Assembly: GCA_964036275.1 (NCBI GenBank)
Contig: OZ038439.1
Location: 1,945,142-2,009,141, forward strand
Origin: Litoditis marina
Lineage: Eukaryota > Nematoda > Chromadorea > Rhabditida > Rhabditidae
Direction: 5' to 3'
DNA: 64,000 nt
Position numbers and translations under genes: made by a program
The notes under the pieces: generated by a model
Database searches by the model: none
What the model was told of the DNA's origin: nothing
What the model saw: the letters and a program-made list of their open reading frames with translations, nothing else
In this document: positions 1 to 13,200 of the stretch, piece by piece
How the letters are laid out: the number at the start of each line of letters is the position of its first letter
Numbering within the stretch: the first letter of the stretch is position 1

Positions 1-409
1 TCGGAATTATTTCAAACACTTACAAAGGCTGATCAGAGTTGATTGGATATAGGATAGAGAGTGACAATAGACAACTATCCCTGTGTTTCATATTACCTAG
101 GCTTGTCTAGAACTTGAGCTGCAGCAGCTCTAGTTTGACCAACTTTCATCGTTTTTTCACACTATACGAAGCTCGTAACATATGTTTCTCTCTTATTTCC
201 TCAATTGCGCCAAAGCAGCTCATGTTGGATCGGGATGTAAAGTAGCTGAAGTAGGATACTTTTTCACATTTCACAGGGCACCATGCTTACTTGACCAGTA
301 TGACTAGTAGTAGTACACAAACCACACAGTTATTATAAGCTGGAATGACATCAATATAACCAGTACATATTTCGCTACTAGTCTAGAACTAGAGGCCGAT
401 TCCACAAGG

Positions 410-523
410 AACCGGGTATTTCGTTAACCATGTCTGGTAACCCTGTTAACAAGTGGTTAACAAAAGGATTAACAAAGTGACCCGGTTAATAGTTAACTGC
501 TAGGGTTAACGAAATACCGGGTT
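410..523. repeat. 114-bp palindromic insert inside the large element
   Basis: Perfect 20-bp inverted repeat at 410-429 and 504-523 (core GGGTATTTCGTTAACC), enclosing GTTAAC-rich DNA. It looks like a small MITE that landed in the element's centre. The second element carries it at 6741-6854, so insertion came before amplification of the large element. Confidence 0.7.
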
Positions 524-1680
524 AAATAAAGAATTCGCCAAAACTAGAGCTGCACTAGCCATCTTGACCAGAACGTTTGTCCACAAATTATGCGTTTCAG
601 TTCATTTCCGATGATACAATTATCTTATACAGTAGGAATAGGACTTTACTTTCATGCATATAGGGATTCTAGCCGTGATTCTCTATCACAGACTGTTATT
701 GTGCGTTGCGGCCGATTTCTCTGAATTCCTACATGTATTTACAACAGCCCGACTATTTAAATCTGACATGTACTGAATGTCACTTCATGAACATGATCTA
801 CTCGAGACATAACATAACACATTTTATTGTAGATGCATGGAATAATAACCCACCAACAAGTTACATAAAACAAACACAGTGTTTAGTGAAACACTGATTA
901 ATCATAATTCTCTTAGTTCGTGATATAAACTAAGTGAAATGTAATAATGTGATTATCGCATTCAAAACGCTGTCTCTGCTAATTCTGTCTTTTCGTAGAA
1001 AGTCAAGGGGAAAGAAGAACAGTTGACAAGATTTCTCATTGAAAAATATATTTTTCAGGCTGTCAGAGGATTCTCCCTAGTGTCCGTCATTTCATCGCCT
1101 TTAGAACTTCGAAGGTTCTTACAATCATTGGCTCAATTTGTATAAATCATGGATAATTGCACCAGTGTTTCTTTGTAATGAATAATCAACATGAGAAATA
1201 CTTGGTGTCACCACACTTGAACAAGAACAGGAAGAACAAAAAACAAAAAGACTAAATAAACACTGCTACTCGCCAATTACTATTCTCAAACCGTTACAAA
1301 CAACTCTAGGAACAAACACACATTTGTAAAAGTTAAAGATATACACACTTAGCTACCATACTTCTGTTCTCCGTCTGCTTTTTCGAAAAACACCAAGAGA
1401 GCCATCTGCCTGAAAGTAAATGTTTTGATGGAAAGTTGAATGAAGTAGACAAAAGCACGTTTGCTTTAATAATATATTCAGCCACGATCTTAGTTACTCA
1501 CTATCGAAATGATCTATACTCCATAACGAGTTAATGATATAATCAGATGGCATATTTATGCTGTTACTTTCGGGACGAAATAAATAAACAAGCTGGACGA
1601 AGCTGAACCTATCAGCTTTGCTGGAACTAGTTAGAAAAATGGCACTTTGTAAGACTAGGAGACGTGACTCCAAAACTATG

Positions 1681-2832
1681 AAAGTTGGTCAAACTAGAGC
1701 TACTGCAGCTCAAGTTCTAGACAAGCCTAGGTAATATGAAACACAGGGATAGTTGTCTATTGTCACTCTCTATCCTATATCCAATCAACTCTGATCAGCC
1801 TTTGTAAGTTTTTGAAATAATTCCGAAGCAAGTGAATCGAAAAACGCTGAGAGTTGGTCAAACTAGAGCTACTGCAGCTCAAGTTCTAGACAAGCCTAGG
1901 TAATATGAAACACAGGGATAGTTGTCTATTGTCACTCTCTATCCTATATCCAATCAACTCTGATCAGCCTTTGTAAGTGTTTGAAATAATTCCGAAGCAA
2001 GTGAATCGAAAAACGCTGAGAGTTGGTCAAACTAGAGCTACTGCAGCTCAAGTTCTAGACAAGCCTAGGTAATATGAAACACAGGGATAGTTGTCTATTG
2101 TCACTCTCTATCCTATATCCAATCAACTCTGATCAGCCTTTGTAAGTGTTTGAAATAATTCCGAAGCAAGTGAATCGAAAAACGCTGAGAGTTGGTCAAA
2201 CTAGAGCTACTGCAGCTCAAGTTCTAGACAAGCCTAGGTAATATGAAACACAGGGATAGTTGTCTATTGTCACTCTCTATCTTATATCCAATCAACTCTG
2301 ATCAGCCTTTGTAAGTTTTTGAAATAATTCCGAAGCAAGTGAATCGAAAAACGCTGAGAGTTGGTCAAACTAGAGCTACTGCAGCTCAAGTTCTAGACAA
2401 GCCTAAGTAATATGGAACACAGCGATAGTTGTCTATTGTCACTCTCTATCCTATATCCAATCAACTCTGATCAGCCTTTGTAAGTTTTTGAAATAATTCC
2501 GAAGCAAGTGAATCGAAAAACGCTGAGAGTTGGTCAAACTAGAGCTACTGCAGCTCAAGTTCTAGACAAGCCTAGGTAATATGAAACACAGGGATAGTTG
2601 TCTATTGTCACTCTCTATCCTATATCCAATCAACTCTGATCAGCCTTTGTAAGTTTTTGAAATAATTCCGAAGCAAGTGAATCGAAAAACGCTGAGAGTT
2701 GGTCAAACTAGAGCTACTGCAGCTCAAGTTCTAGACAAGCCTAGGTAATATGAAACACAGGGATAGTTGTCTATTGTCACTCTCTATCCTATATCCAATC
2801 AACTCTGATCAGCCTTTGTAAGTTTTTGAAAT
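1681..2832 (+). repeat. 169-bp satellite array, right arm of left copy
   Basis: About 6.8 head-to-tail units of 169 bp. Successive GAGAGTTGG anchors fall at 1849, 2018, 2187 and 2356. Units differ by a few point changes, for example GTTTTTG versus GTGTTTG and one variant unit with CCTAAGTAATATGG near 2404. Each unit contains a CTAGAGCTACTGCAG block and a TCCTATATCCAATC block. Confidence 0.95.
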
Positions 2833-3769
2833 ACATCTAGAGAAAGACACATGAAAACTGGTACATTTGGCCATCGGTGTAGCTAACAATTGTCGGTTTC
2901 AAAATTAATAAACAATCTGACCGTTGAATGATCAGTTCAGCTGCTGTTTAGTTTACAAACATGATAGAAACTGACCGGCAGTAACACTTTCGATTTGTGA
3001 GTTGTGACGAGGTCCGTTTTTCAGTCCTCCTTTCCTTCTTGGGCAGAAGATTCTACCTAAAAGACCAATTGATTAATATCCACAAAAACTTCAATTCTCA
3101 TTCATCGAATGAATATATCGGAAAAAGATGTCATGATATTGAGATGTTCAACTGTCGATCATTAATTAGTATTCAAACAATCCGGCGAAAGAGAAGCTGA
3201 AACTTAACTATGGGAGAAAAACAGAAAATGAACCATATGTATGTTTTCAAAACTGTCATGCGCTCATACATCACATTCTATGAAAAAGACTGGCTTGAGG
3301 TTCGATTAAATAGAGGCTTGATGGTAGGAAGAAGAAAAATTAAACTGAGTTTCTAGCATTTCAAATCAAGCTTCCTATCGAATTTCATCGAAAGTTGGCT
3401 CAGAAACCCATAAAACGAATGGGAAATGTAAAAATAGAATACAAATATCAATTACCATCGTTAAGGTAGTTCTTAGTTAAGTAAATGAAGAAATGGACAG
3501 CTTGAAGATTTCTAATCAAGTTTTTAGAATGCTAAAAATGGACCATTGTGCCACAAATGCGATTTGAGAGCTTATAATCCAGAGTTGACCATTATATCAC
3601 TAAAAAAGTTGATGAATGTATGTAGAAGTATGTTACATAGGTTTATAACACAAACAAATGAATATAAACTGGTTTACACAGCTAAAAACAAAAAATGAAA
3701 AATCGGCCCTGAGTCGGTGAACTAGACAGGTCGGTGAACTAGACAGGTCGGTGAACTACACTAATTGCC

Positions 3770-4557
3770 ATATGAAATTATACAACTATTCTTCTTTCTT
3801 TCTTAAACGATAAGTGTCAGATAGTTGGTTATTCTCACATGTATCAATTTGTCCGTAGTTTAGTGCAAGTCTTGTTGGTGAATTCCTTTCCGAACCTACG
3901 TTACTTTTTCTCGAACCAACATTACATCGAATCAGTTATTGTCGAGCCACGTGGTTCGTTCGTTCCAAAACCGAACCAGTTCCAAACCAGCATAGGTTGC
4001 TCTGAACCGAGCGGTTAACCTCGTACTGAAATCGCAAGTTGGTTCTGTATCTGTATCTTTTTGGGAGTTTGTACCATCCTGGTTTTCGGAAGACAGCTTA
4101 TCTGCGAAACTTGTACCAAAACTGGGTGACTTTGTTGTTTCCAAAAGCCAAAAGTTTGCGGAGTTTAATAGCTGTATTTCAGTTCACAGAAAATGATTAT
4201 TAAACATACAAAGTCGTGCCTCTTCTGACAATCGTTGTTNNNNNNNNNNNNNNNNNNNNNNNNNNNNNNNNNNNNNNNNNNNNNNNNNNNNNNNNNNNNN
4301 NNNNNNNNNNNNNNNNNNNNNNNNNNNNNNNNNNNNNNNNNNNNNNNNNNNNNNNNNNNNNNNNNNNNNNNNNNNNNNNNNNNNNNNNNNNNNNNNNNNN
4401 NNNNNNNNNNNNNNNNNNNNNNNNNNNNNNNNNNNNNNNTTGACAAGATTTTTTTGTAGCGCGGGTTACGGTAGTTTTGTGTACTTCTGGTTAGTATTTT
4501 CTTCGACACGCCTATAATTTTTTCTTCATTTTTTTCAAAACTTTATTAATATGAAAT
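3770..4557. other. Segment between the two large elements, with flanking ATATGAAAT repeats
   Basis: Non-element DNA that begins and ends with the 9-mer ATATGAAAT (3770-3778 and 4549-4557), each abutting an element terminus. It holds the assembly gap 4240-4439. Real sequence is 3770-4239 and 4440-4557. It is low in coding signal; the longest ORF on the minus strand near 4144-3932 has no recognisable feature. Confidence 0.8.
4240..4439. other. Assembly gap (200 N)
   Basis: Exactly 200 N. A round number usually marks a scaffold join of unknown size. The order and distance of 1-4239 relative to 4440 onward are therefore not proved by sequence. Confidence 0.98.
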
Positions 4558-5494
4558 GGCAATTAGTGTAGTTCACCGACCTGTCTAGTTCACCGACCTG
4601 TCTAGTTCACCGACTCAGGGCCGATTTTTCATTTTTTGTTTTTAGCTGTGTAAACCAGTTTATATTCATTTGTTTGTGTTATAAACCTATGTAACATACT
4701 TCTACATACATTCATCAACTTTTTTAGTGATATAATGGTCAACGCTGGATTATAAGCTCTCAAATCGCATTTGTGGCACAATGGTCCATTTTTAGCATTC
4801 TAAAAACTTGATTAGAAATCTTCAAGCTGTCCATTTCTTCATTTACTTAACTAAGAACTACCTTAACGATGGTAATTGATATTTGTATTCTATTTTTACA
4901 TTTCCCATTCGTTTTATGGGTTTCTGAGCCAACTTTCGATGAAATTCGATAGGAAGCTTGATTTGAAATGCTAGAAACTCAGTTTAATTTTTCTTCTTCC
5001 TACCATCAAGCCTCTATTTAATCGAACCTCAAGCCAGTCTTTTTCATAGAATGTGATGTATGAGCGCATGACAGTTTTGAAAACATACATATGGTTCATT
5101 TTCTGTTTTTCTCCCATAGTTAAGTTTCAGCTTCTCTTTCGCCGGATTGTTTGAATACTAATTAATGATCGACAGTTGAACATCTCAATATCATGACATC
5201 TTTTTCCGATATATTCATTCGATGAATGAGAATTGAAGTTTTTGTGGATATTAATCAATTGGTCTTTTAGGTAGAATCTTCTGCCCAAGAAGGAAAGGAG
5301 GACTGAAAAACGGACCTCGTCACAACTCACAAATCGAAAGTGTTACTGCCGGTCAGTTTCTATCATGTTTGTAAACTAAACAGCAGCTGAACTGATCATT
5401 CAACGGTCAGATTGTTTATTAATTTTGAAACCGACAATTGTTAGCTACACCGATGACCAAATGTACCAGTTTTCATGTGTCTTTCTCTAGATGT

Positions 5495-6477
5495 ATTTCA
5501 AAAACTTACAAAGGCTGATCAGAGTTGATTGGATTTAGGATAGAGAGTGACAATAGACAACTATCCCTGTGTTTCATATTACCTAGGCTTGTCTAGAACT
5601 TGAGCTGCAGTAGCTCTAGTTTGACCAACTCTCAGCGTTTTTCGATTCACTTGCTTCGGAATTATTTCAAAAACTTACAAAGGCTGATCAGAGTTGATTG
5701 GATATAGGATAGAGAGTGACAATAGACAACTATCCCTGTGTTTCATATTACCTAGGCTTGTCTAGAACTTGAGCTGCAGTAGCTCTAGTTTGACCAACTC
5801 TCAGCGTTTTTCGATTCACTTGCTTCGGAATTATTTCAAAAACTTACAAAGGCTGATCAGAGTTGATTGGATATAGGATAGAGAGTGACAATAGACAACT
5901 ATCCCTGTGTTTCATATTACCTAGGCTTGTCTAGAACTTGAGCTGCAGTAGCTCTAGTTTGACCAACTCTCAGCGTTTTTCGATTCACTTGCTTCGGAAT
6001 TATTTCAAACACTTACAAAGGCTGATCAGAGTTGATTGGATATAGGATAGAGAGTGACAATAGACAACTATCCCTGTGTTTCATATTACCTAGGCTTGTC
6101 TAGAACTTGAGCTGCAGTAGCTCTAGTTTGACCAACTCTCAGCGTTTTTCGATTCACTTGCTTCGGAATTATTTCAAAAACTTACAAAGGCTGATCAGAG
6201 TTGATTGGATATAGGATAGAGAGTGACAATAGACAACTATCCCTGTGTTCCATATTACTTAGGCTTGTCTAGAACTTGAGCTGCAGTAGCTCTAGTTTGA
6301 CCAACTCTCAGCGTTTTTCGATTCACTTGCTTCGGAATTATTTCAAACACTTACAAAGGCTGATCAGAGTTGATTGGATATAGGATAGAGAGTGACAATA
6401 GACAACTATCCCTGTGTTTCATATTACCTAGGCTTGTCTAGAACTTGAGCTGCAGCAGCTCTAGTTTGACCAACTTT
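5495..6477 (-). repeat. 169-bp satellite array, left arm of complete copy (inverted)
   Basis: About 5.8 units of the same 169-bp satellite in reverse orientation, forming the inner part of the left arm. The variant unit seen in the right arms (TAAGTAATATGG) is present here as its complement near 6250. The two arms were therefore copied from each other rather than expanded independently. Confidence 0.93.
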
Positions 6478-6740
6478 CATCGTTTTTTCACACTATACGA
6501 AGCTCGTAACATATGTTTCTCTCTTATTTCCTCAATTGCGCCAAAGCAGCTCATGTTGGATCGGGATGTAAAGTAGCTGAAGTAGGATACTTTTTCACAT
6601 TTCACAGGGCACCATGCTTACTTGACCAGTATGACTAGTAGTAGTACACAAACCACACAGTTATTATAAGCTGGAATGACATCAATATAACCAGTACATA
6701 TTTCGCTACTAGTCTAGAACTAGAGGCCGATTCCACAAGG

Positions 6741-6854
6741 AACCGGGTATTTCGTTAACCATGTCTGGTAACCCTGTTAACAAGTGGTTAACAAAAGGAT
6801 TAACAAAGTGACCCGGTTAATAGTTAACTGCTAGGGTTAACGAAATACCGGGTT
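6741..6854. repeat. 114-bp palindromic insert, second copy
   Basis: Equivalent of 410-523 in the complete large element, with the same 20-bp arms. Confidence 0.7.
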
Positions 6855-8012
6855 AAATAAAGAATTCGCCAAAACTAGAGCTGCACTAGCCATCTTGACC
6901 AGAACGTTTGTCCACAAATTATGCGTTTCAGTTCATTTCCGATGATACAATTATCTTATACAGTAGGAATAGGACTTTACTTTCATGCATATAGGGATTC
7001 TAGCCGTGATTCTCTATCACAGACTGTTATTGTGCGTTGCGGCCGATTTCTCTGAATTCCTACATGTATTTACAACAGCCCGACTATTTAAATCTGACAT
7101 GTACTGAATGTCACTTCATGAACATGATCTACTCGAGACATAACATAACACATTTTATTGTAGATGCATGGAATAATAACCCACCAACAAGTTACATAAA
7201 ACAAACACAGTGTTTAGTGAAACACTGATTAATCATATTCACTCTTAGTTCGTGATATAAACTAAGTGAAATGTAATAATGTGATTATCGCATTCAAAAC
7301 GCTGTCTCTGCTAATTCTGTCTTTTCGTAGAAAGTCAAGGGGAAAGAAGAATAGTTGACAAGATTTCTCATTGAAAAATATATTTTTCAGGCTGTCAGAG
7401 GATTCTCCCTAGTGTCCGTCATTTCATCGCCTTTAGAACTTCGAAGGTTCTTACAATCATTGGCTCAATTTGTATAAATCATGGATAATTGCACCAGTGT
7501 TTCTTTGTAATGAATAATCAACATGAGAAATACTTGGTGTCACCACACTTGAACAAGAACAGGAAGAACAAAAAACAAAAAGACTAAATAAACACTGCTA
7601 CTCGCCAATTACTATTCTCAAACCGTTACAAACAACTCTAGGAACAAACACACATTTGTAAAAGTTAAAGATATACACACTTAGCTACCATACTTCTGTT
7701 CTCCGTCTGCTTTTTCGAAAAACACCAAGAGAGCCATCTGCCTGAAAGTAAATGTTTTGATGGAAAGTTGAATGAAGTAGACAAAAGCACGTTTGCTTTA
7801 ATAATATATTCAGCCACGATCTTAGTTACTCACTATCGAAATGATCTATACTCCATAACGAGTTAATGATATAATCAGATGGCATATTTATGCTGTTACT
7901 TTCGGGACGAAATAAATAAACAAGCTGGACGAAGCTGAACCTATCAGCTTTGCTGGAACTAGTTAGAAAAATGGCACTTTGTAAGACTAGGAGACGTGAC
8001 TCCAAAACTATG

Positions 8013-9164
8013 AAAGTTGGTCAAACTAGAGCTACTGCAGCTCAAGTTCTAGACAAGCCTAGGTAATATGAAACACAGGGATAGTTGTCTATTGTCACTC
8101 TCTATCCTATATCCAATCAACTCTGATCAGCCTTTGTAAGTTTTTGAAATAATTCCGAAGCAAGTGAATCGAAAAACGCTGAGAGTTGGTCAAACTAGAG
8201 CTACTGCAGCTCAAGTTCTAGACAAGCCTAGGTAATATGAAACACAGGGATAGTTGTCTATTGTCACTCTCTATCCTATATCCAATCAACTCTGATCAGC
8301 CTTTGTAAGTGTTTGAAATAATTCCGAAGCAAGTGAATCGAAAAACGCTGAGAGTTGGTCAAACTAGAGCTACTGCAGCTCAAGTTCTAGACAAGCCTAG
8401 GTAATATGAAACACAGGGATAGTTGTCTATTGTCACTCTCTATCCTATATCCAATCAACTCTGATCAGCCTTTGTAAGTGTTTGAAATAATTCCGAAGCA
8501 AGTGAATCGAAAAACGCTGAGAGTTGGTCAAACTAGAGCTACTGCAGCTCAAGTTCTAGACAAGCCTAGGTAATATGAAACACAGGGATAGTTGTCTATT
8601 GTCACTCTCTATCTTATATCCAATCAACTCTGATCAGCCTTTGTAAGTTTTTGAAATAATTCCGAAGCAAGTGAATCGAAAAACGCTGAGAGTTGGTCAA
8701 ACTAGAGCTACTGCAGCTCAAGTTCTAGACAAGCCTAAGTAATATGGAACACAGCGATAGTTGTCTATTGTCACTCTCTATCCTATATCCAATCAACTCT
8801 GATCAGCCTTTGTAAGTTTTTGAAATAATTCCGAAGCAAGTGAATCGAAAAACGCTGAGAGTTGGTCAAACTAGAGCTACTGCAGCTCAAGTTCTAGACA
8901 AGCCTAGGTAATATGAAACACAGGGATAGTTGTCTATTGTCACTCTCTATCCTATATCCAATCAACTCTGATCAGCCTTTGTAAGTTTTTGAAATAATTC
9001 CGAAGCAAGTGAATCGAAAAACGCTGAGAGTTGGTCAAACTAGAGCTACTGCAGCTCAAGTTCTAGACAAGCCTAGGTAATATGAAACACAGGGATAGTT
9101 GTCTATTGTCACTCTCTATCCTATATCCAATCAACTCTGATCAGCCTTTGTAAGTTTTTGAAAT
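8013..9164 (+). repeat. 169-bp satellite array, right arm of complete copy
   Basis: About 6.8 units, unit-for-unit equivalent to 1681-2832 (offset 6332), including the same variant unit near 8736. Confidence 0.95.
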
Positions 9165-10208
9165 ACATCTAGAGAAAGACACATGAAAACTGGTACATTT
9201 GGCCATCGGTGTAGCTAACAATTGTCGGTTTCAAAATTAATAAACAATCTGACCGTTGAATGATCAGTTCAGCTGCTGTTTAGTTTACAAACATGATAGA
9301 AACTGACCGGCAGTAACACTTTCGATTTGTGAGTTGTGACGAGGTCCGTTTTTCAGTCCTCCTTTCCTTCTTGGGCAGAAGATTCTACCTAAAAGACCAA
9401 TTGATTAATATCCACAAAAACTTCAATTCTCATTCATCGAATGAATATATCGGAAAAAGATGTCATGATATTGAGATGTTCAACTGTCGATCATTAATTA
9501 GTATTCAAACAATCCGGCGAAAGAGAAGCTGAAACTTAACTATGGGAGAAAAACAGAAAATGAACCATATGTATGTTTTCAAAACTGTCATGCGCTCATA
9601 CATCACATTCTATGAAAAAGACTGGCTTGAGGTTCGATTAAATAGAGGCTTGATGGTAGGAAGAAGAAAAATTAAACTGAGTTTCTAGCATTTCAAATCA
9701 AGCTTCCTATCGAATTTCATCGAAAGTTGGCTCAGAAACCCATAAAACGAATGGGAAATGTAAAAATAGAATACAAATATCAATTACCATCGTTAAGGTA
9801 GTTCTTAGTTAAGTAAATGAAGAAATGGACAGCTTGAAGATTTCTAATCAAGTTTTTAGAATGCTAAAAATGGACCATTGTGCCACAAATGCGATTTGAG
9901 AGCTTATAATCCAGAGTTGACCATTATATCACTAAAAAAGTTGATGAATGTATGTAGAAGTATGTTACATAGGTTTATAACACAAACAAATGAATATAAA
10001 CTGGTTTACACAGCTAAAAACAAAAAATGAAAAATCGGCCCTGAGTCGGTGAACTAGACAGGTCGGTGAACTAGACAGGTCGGTGAACTACACTAATTGC
10101 CCATAATTTCAGCTGACGCTCGCTCGCGTTTTTTTTTGTGTTATTTTTTCGTAGTTTTCTCTTTTTTAAGTTGTTTAGTTGTTCAAAACATAGTATATCA
10201 TATATACA

Positions 10209-10216
10209 TTTTGCAG
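10209..10216 (+). promoter_or_regulatory. Probable trans-splice acceptor of the cyclin K gene
   Basis: ATTTTGCAG-type acceptor 39 nt before the ATG at 10256 with no matching upstream donor in sight, as expected for spliced-leader addition. The large element ends only about 110 bp upstream, so any promoter must be very compact or lie within the element. Confidence 0.45.
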
Positions 10217-10255
10217 TGGCACTCTAGAGTGGGTGACGGTTAACCGAGGTCCAAA

Positions 10256-13200
10256 ATGAGTATCAAAGACTGGATTTGGAGCCCTGACTTGTTGAAGGTG
10301 AGTAGGTACCAGGAATAAGTCATTCAAAATAAAAAGTCATTAAAGTGAAAGTCATTTGAAAGTAAAAGTCATTAATTCACTTTTAGTCAGGATTTGAAAA
10401 TACAAACTTTTTGAAAACTTTATTTCGGATTCTCAACTGTTTCTGTACTTAATGACTTTTACTTTCAAATGACTTTTACTTTAATGACTTTTTATTTTGA
10501 ATGACTTATTCTAGTTGCCGGTGAGTACGGTGAATTCTATATTTTATCTGGTGTTTCGTTAACCAAGTCGTTTAACCAAGAACTGTGTTCTTGGTTAGAT
10601 GATTTCAAACCGTTTGTTAAACACTTGTTGAATAGGGAGTGCGCGTAGTGAATCAGTTTCTTGTTACTCTCAAATACTCCGGTAGCTGACTTTTAGTCGC
10701 CCAATTTCAAACAGAACCGAACCTTGGCGGAGATCCACACTTTTAAACACCCAACCTACCGCCGTGGGTTTCGTGGAAAACTATATTTTGGTCACAAATT
10801 GAAAAAGGCAAAATCGTTTTCATTATCATACCGCAGTAATGTTGTCCAAATAGCCAAAAAGGCGAAAAACTACGTCCTTTTTCGCCGAAAACCAGTGAGT
10901 TTTGTTTATTTTTGAAAGTCTTCAACTTTCACGTGCTTAAATCTAAAAAGGGACTTCTTTTCTCAAACAGTCGGACCTTACTGCCTTACTGGATACCGGT
11001 GTATGTTTATGATGTTGTAGGACACCCCCGCCCGTCAACGTGGTATAACAAAGGAAGTGGAGGCAAAGTTACGACGAGAAGGTATCAAAATTCTCTGGGA
11101 AATTGGATCCGCTCTTCGATTGTGAGTTGGGCAATTATGATGTGTGTGAAAATAGACTCAGAAGGTGTTAGCATAGCATAGTGCATAGTTTGGTCCGCTA
11201 GTCGACAAAGTAGTCAGTGTTTAGATTGAAACATATGAAATATAATAATTTCGCTCTAAAAATAGACAAATTCCCTCATTTTCGGTGGAAAAGTAGTTCG
11301 TTCTTCGTTTTTTATGGCTGCTTCGACAACTTCACTGTGATGTGAGCAGTGACCCAATGAATTGACTTGACAATCAATTCTTTTCCCTATTGTGGTATAT
11401 GCACATTTCACTGGTGTGTTGTTGACATAGGTAAAATACCCCGTCAAACTGGCGCTGACCCACGCTCATTTTTGGCATCTTTTTTGGAACTTACGCTCAT
11501 TTTTGTCAGTGAAAGGTGCGAAAAACGTAATGAACAAGACAAATAATCACTTTTGCAGGGGTATCATAATCATTTATCAGGGTTACGCACGTTCATATTA
11601 TTTGCACTGGCATTGAACTATTTCACCTATGGTTGTTGACCAGTGTGTGGGTTACTAAAAAGGTTTACGTTAGTTTGAATTCGTAAGACTAATCAGAATA
11701 GTTTGCTTCCCATCAACCATTGACACAGACCGGTAAGGTGTGTCGTGTTCGTGTGGCTATTCTGGGGAAATAAAGCCGTATTTCGAAGTTCCGAACTTCA
11801 TTACTTCACGATTTACATAAAACACAGTCAGATTGTGCCGATTTTTTCGAAATTTTTTTCTCTTTGCAAGTTTTTCGGTGATGCGATGGCCGATGGACTT
11901 GTACTGGAGAATCCATACACCAGTAATGTTGTTCAAGTATCCGCAGTAATAAAAAAACGGAATACTTCATCTCACTTACCCGGAAAACTTGCCCATGTTT
12001 ATGTTTCATGAAAAATCATGAAATTCTGCGTATTCGAATAGAAAACGGACTATTTTTCGGAGACTAGTTACAGACAAACACCAGTAAGGTCCGACTAAGC
12101 GACAAAAAGTAGTCCGTTTTTAGCTTCAAACACGGGCAAATTGATGATTTCGCACCAAAATCAGAGAAGTTCTACCGTTTTCAGCAACAGCAAAAAAATC
12201 CGTTTTTCAAATTTTTCTGACTATTTGGACAACTTTACTGCTATATGGTTACAGCTTGAGCTTACTGATATAGAGCAGAAAAGAGAGTTATAATTGATCA
12301 ACTTTCTTTGCAGAAAAGCCAATCCAACTCTGGCAACCGCGGGCGTCTATTTCCATCGATTCTACATGTTCCACTCGTTCCACGATTTCCCACGAGAGGT
12401 AGGTCGTCATTTATCGATTACTTCCATTGAATACTAAAATTCGAGAAAAACGAAGTGTTGTTTCTGGTGGTCTTTTCTTACAGGAGGGGGGGGGGGGAGT
12501 CTTTTTTTCACGGTTGCTTGTTTTGAACAAATGGTTTTTGCGTACTTGCGTGATTCCGAATACGGGTAAGAAAAAGTGATATTTTTCCTAGATTCAGTGG
12601 GAGTCGTAGTGTCTCGGACTCGGTTAGACAATAGACTTGGAATTACTAAAAATCAGGTGGTTTGAACAGGGTTACACGCTTTTCAATAAAAAAGGGGGCA
12701 GAGGTTCAGCTTCCAACAAAATCATCTCAAATTTCCAGATTACGGCCCTCGGTTGCCTGTTCTTGGCGGGAAAAGTGGAGGAGACGCCGAAGAAGTGTCG
12801 AGATGTGTGCAACATCGCCCTGCAGAAGTTCCCCTCCCTCTACGCGGCTAAGCAGAAGACTCTCATTGTTGGTTTAAGTGACTCTTGTTGTTTGACTCTT
12901 GGTCTCTCATCTATTTCTCTTGTTCTAAGGCCTAGTGATTATTTTCTCACTGTAAGAGTTGGTTGACTAGACGCTCATTGTTAGTTTAGGGTTTTACGGT
13001 TTTAGGTTGGGCCTTTCTTTGAAGTACAAGTTTTCCACTAAGATATGCCTTTTGTGCAAAAGGCGCTTGTTTATCGATTTTATTTTGCGAAAAATAGCCC
13101 GTGTTGAACAGTTGAACTTTTATGGCTACGGTCTACCTTACTGGTATTTGAAGCCATAGTCCTTTTTTTTTCACAGTTCTGATTCCAGGATGAAACGTTC

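Larger units (their letters stand above)
1..3769. mobile_element. Large inverted-repeat element, left copy (5' part outside window)
   Basis: This is the 3' two thirds of a non-autonomous DNA element. It aligns with the complete copy at 6332-10101 at a constant offset of 6331, rising to 6332 after a 1-bp indel near 915. Order: end of the 5' satellite arm (1-155), unique centre (about 156-1680), satellite array (1681-2832), non-satellite terminal arm (2833-3769). The arm ends in three subterminal repeats of CGGTGAACTAGACAGGT type and the terminus CACTAATTGCC at 3769. The next nine bases, ATATGAAAT (3770-3778), look like a target-site duplication. The two short ORFs in it (63 and 67 codons) resemble no transposase. 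Long inverted repeats with 9-bp duplications suggest the Mutator-like superfamily; that assignment is inferred. Confidence 0.8.
4558..10101. mobile_element. Large inverted-repeat element, complete 5.54 kb copy
   Basis: Complete copy bounded by GGCAATTAGTG at 4558 and CACTAATTGCC ending at 10101. The arms are inverted repeats of about 2 kb: non-satellite outer arm 4558-5494 matches the reverse of 9165-10101 almost perfectly, and satellite array 5495-6477 is the reverse of 8013-9164. The unique centre is 6478-8012. Satellites differ in copy number (about 5.8 versus 6.8 units), so the inner arms are not strict mirror images. No transposase-like ORF was seen, so it probably depends on an enzyme encoded elsewhere. 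Flanks are ATATGAAAT on the left and CATAATTTC on the right. They do not match, which is unexpected for one insertion. Confidence 0.85.

Noticed and set aside
1681..2832. Regular repeats that might suggest a CRISPR array
   Set aside because: Units are contiguous 169-bp satellites without unique spacers, in a eukaryotic genome.
2997..3200. 67-codon ORF present three times (also at 5127 and 9329) and a 63-codon ORF present twice
   Set aside because: Their repetition only reflects the inverted arms and centre of the large element. No transposase or other family features are seen.
12637..12966. 109-codon ORF over cyclin exon 4 as a single-exon gene
   Set aside because: Only the part from 12739 matches cyclin K. 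The upstream codons precede a clear ATTTCCAG acceptor.
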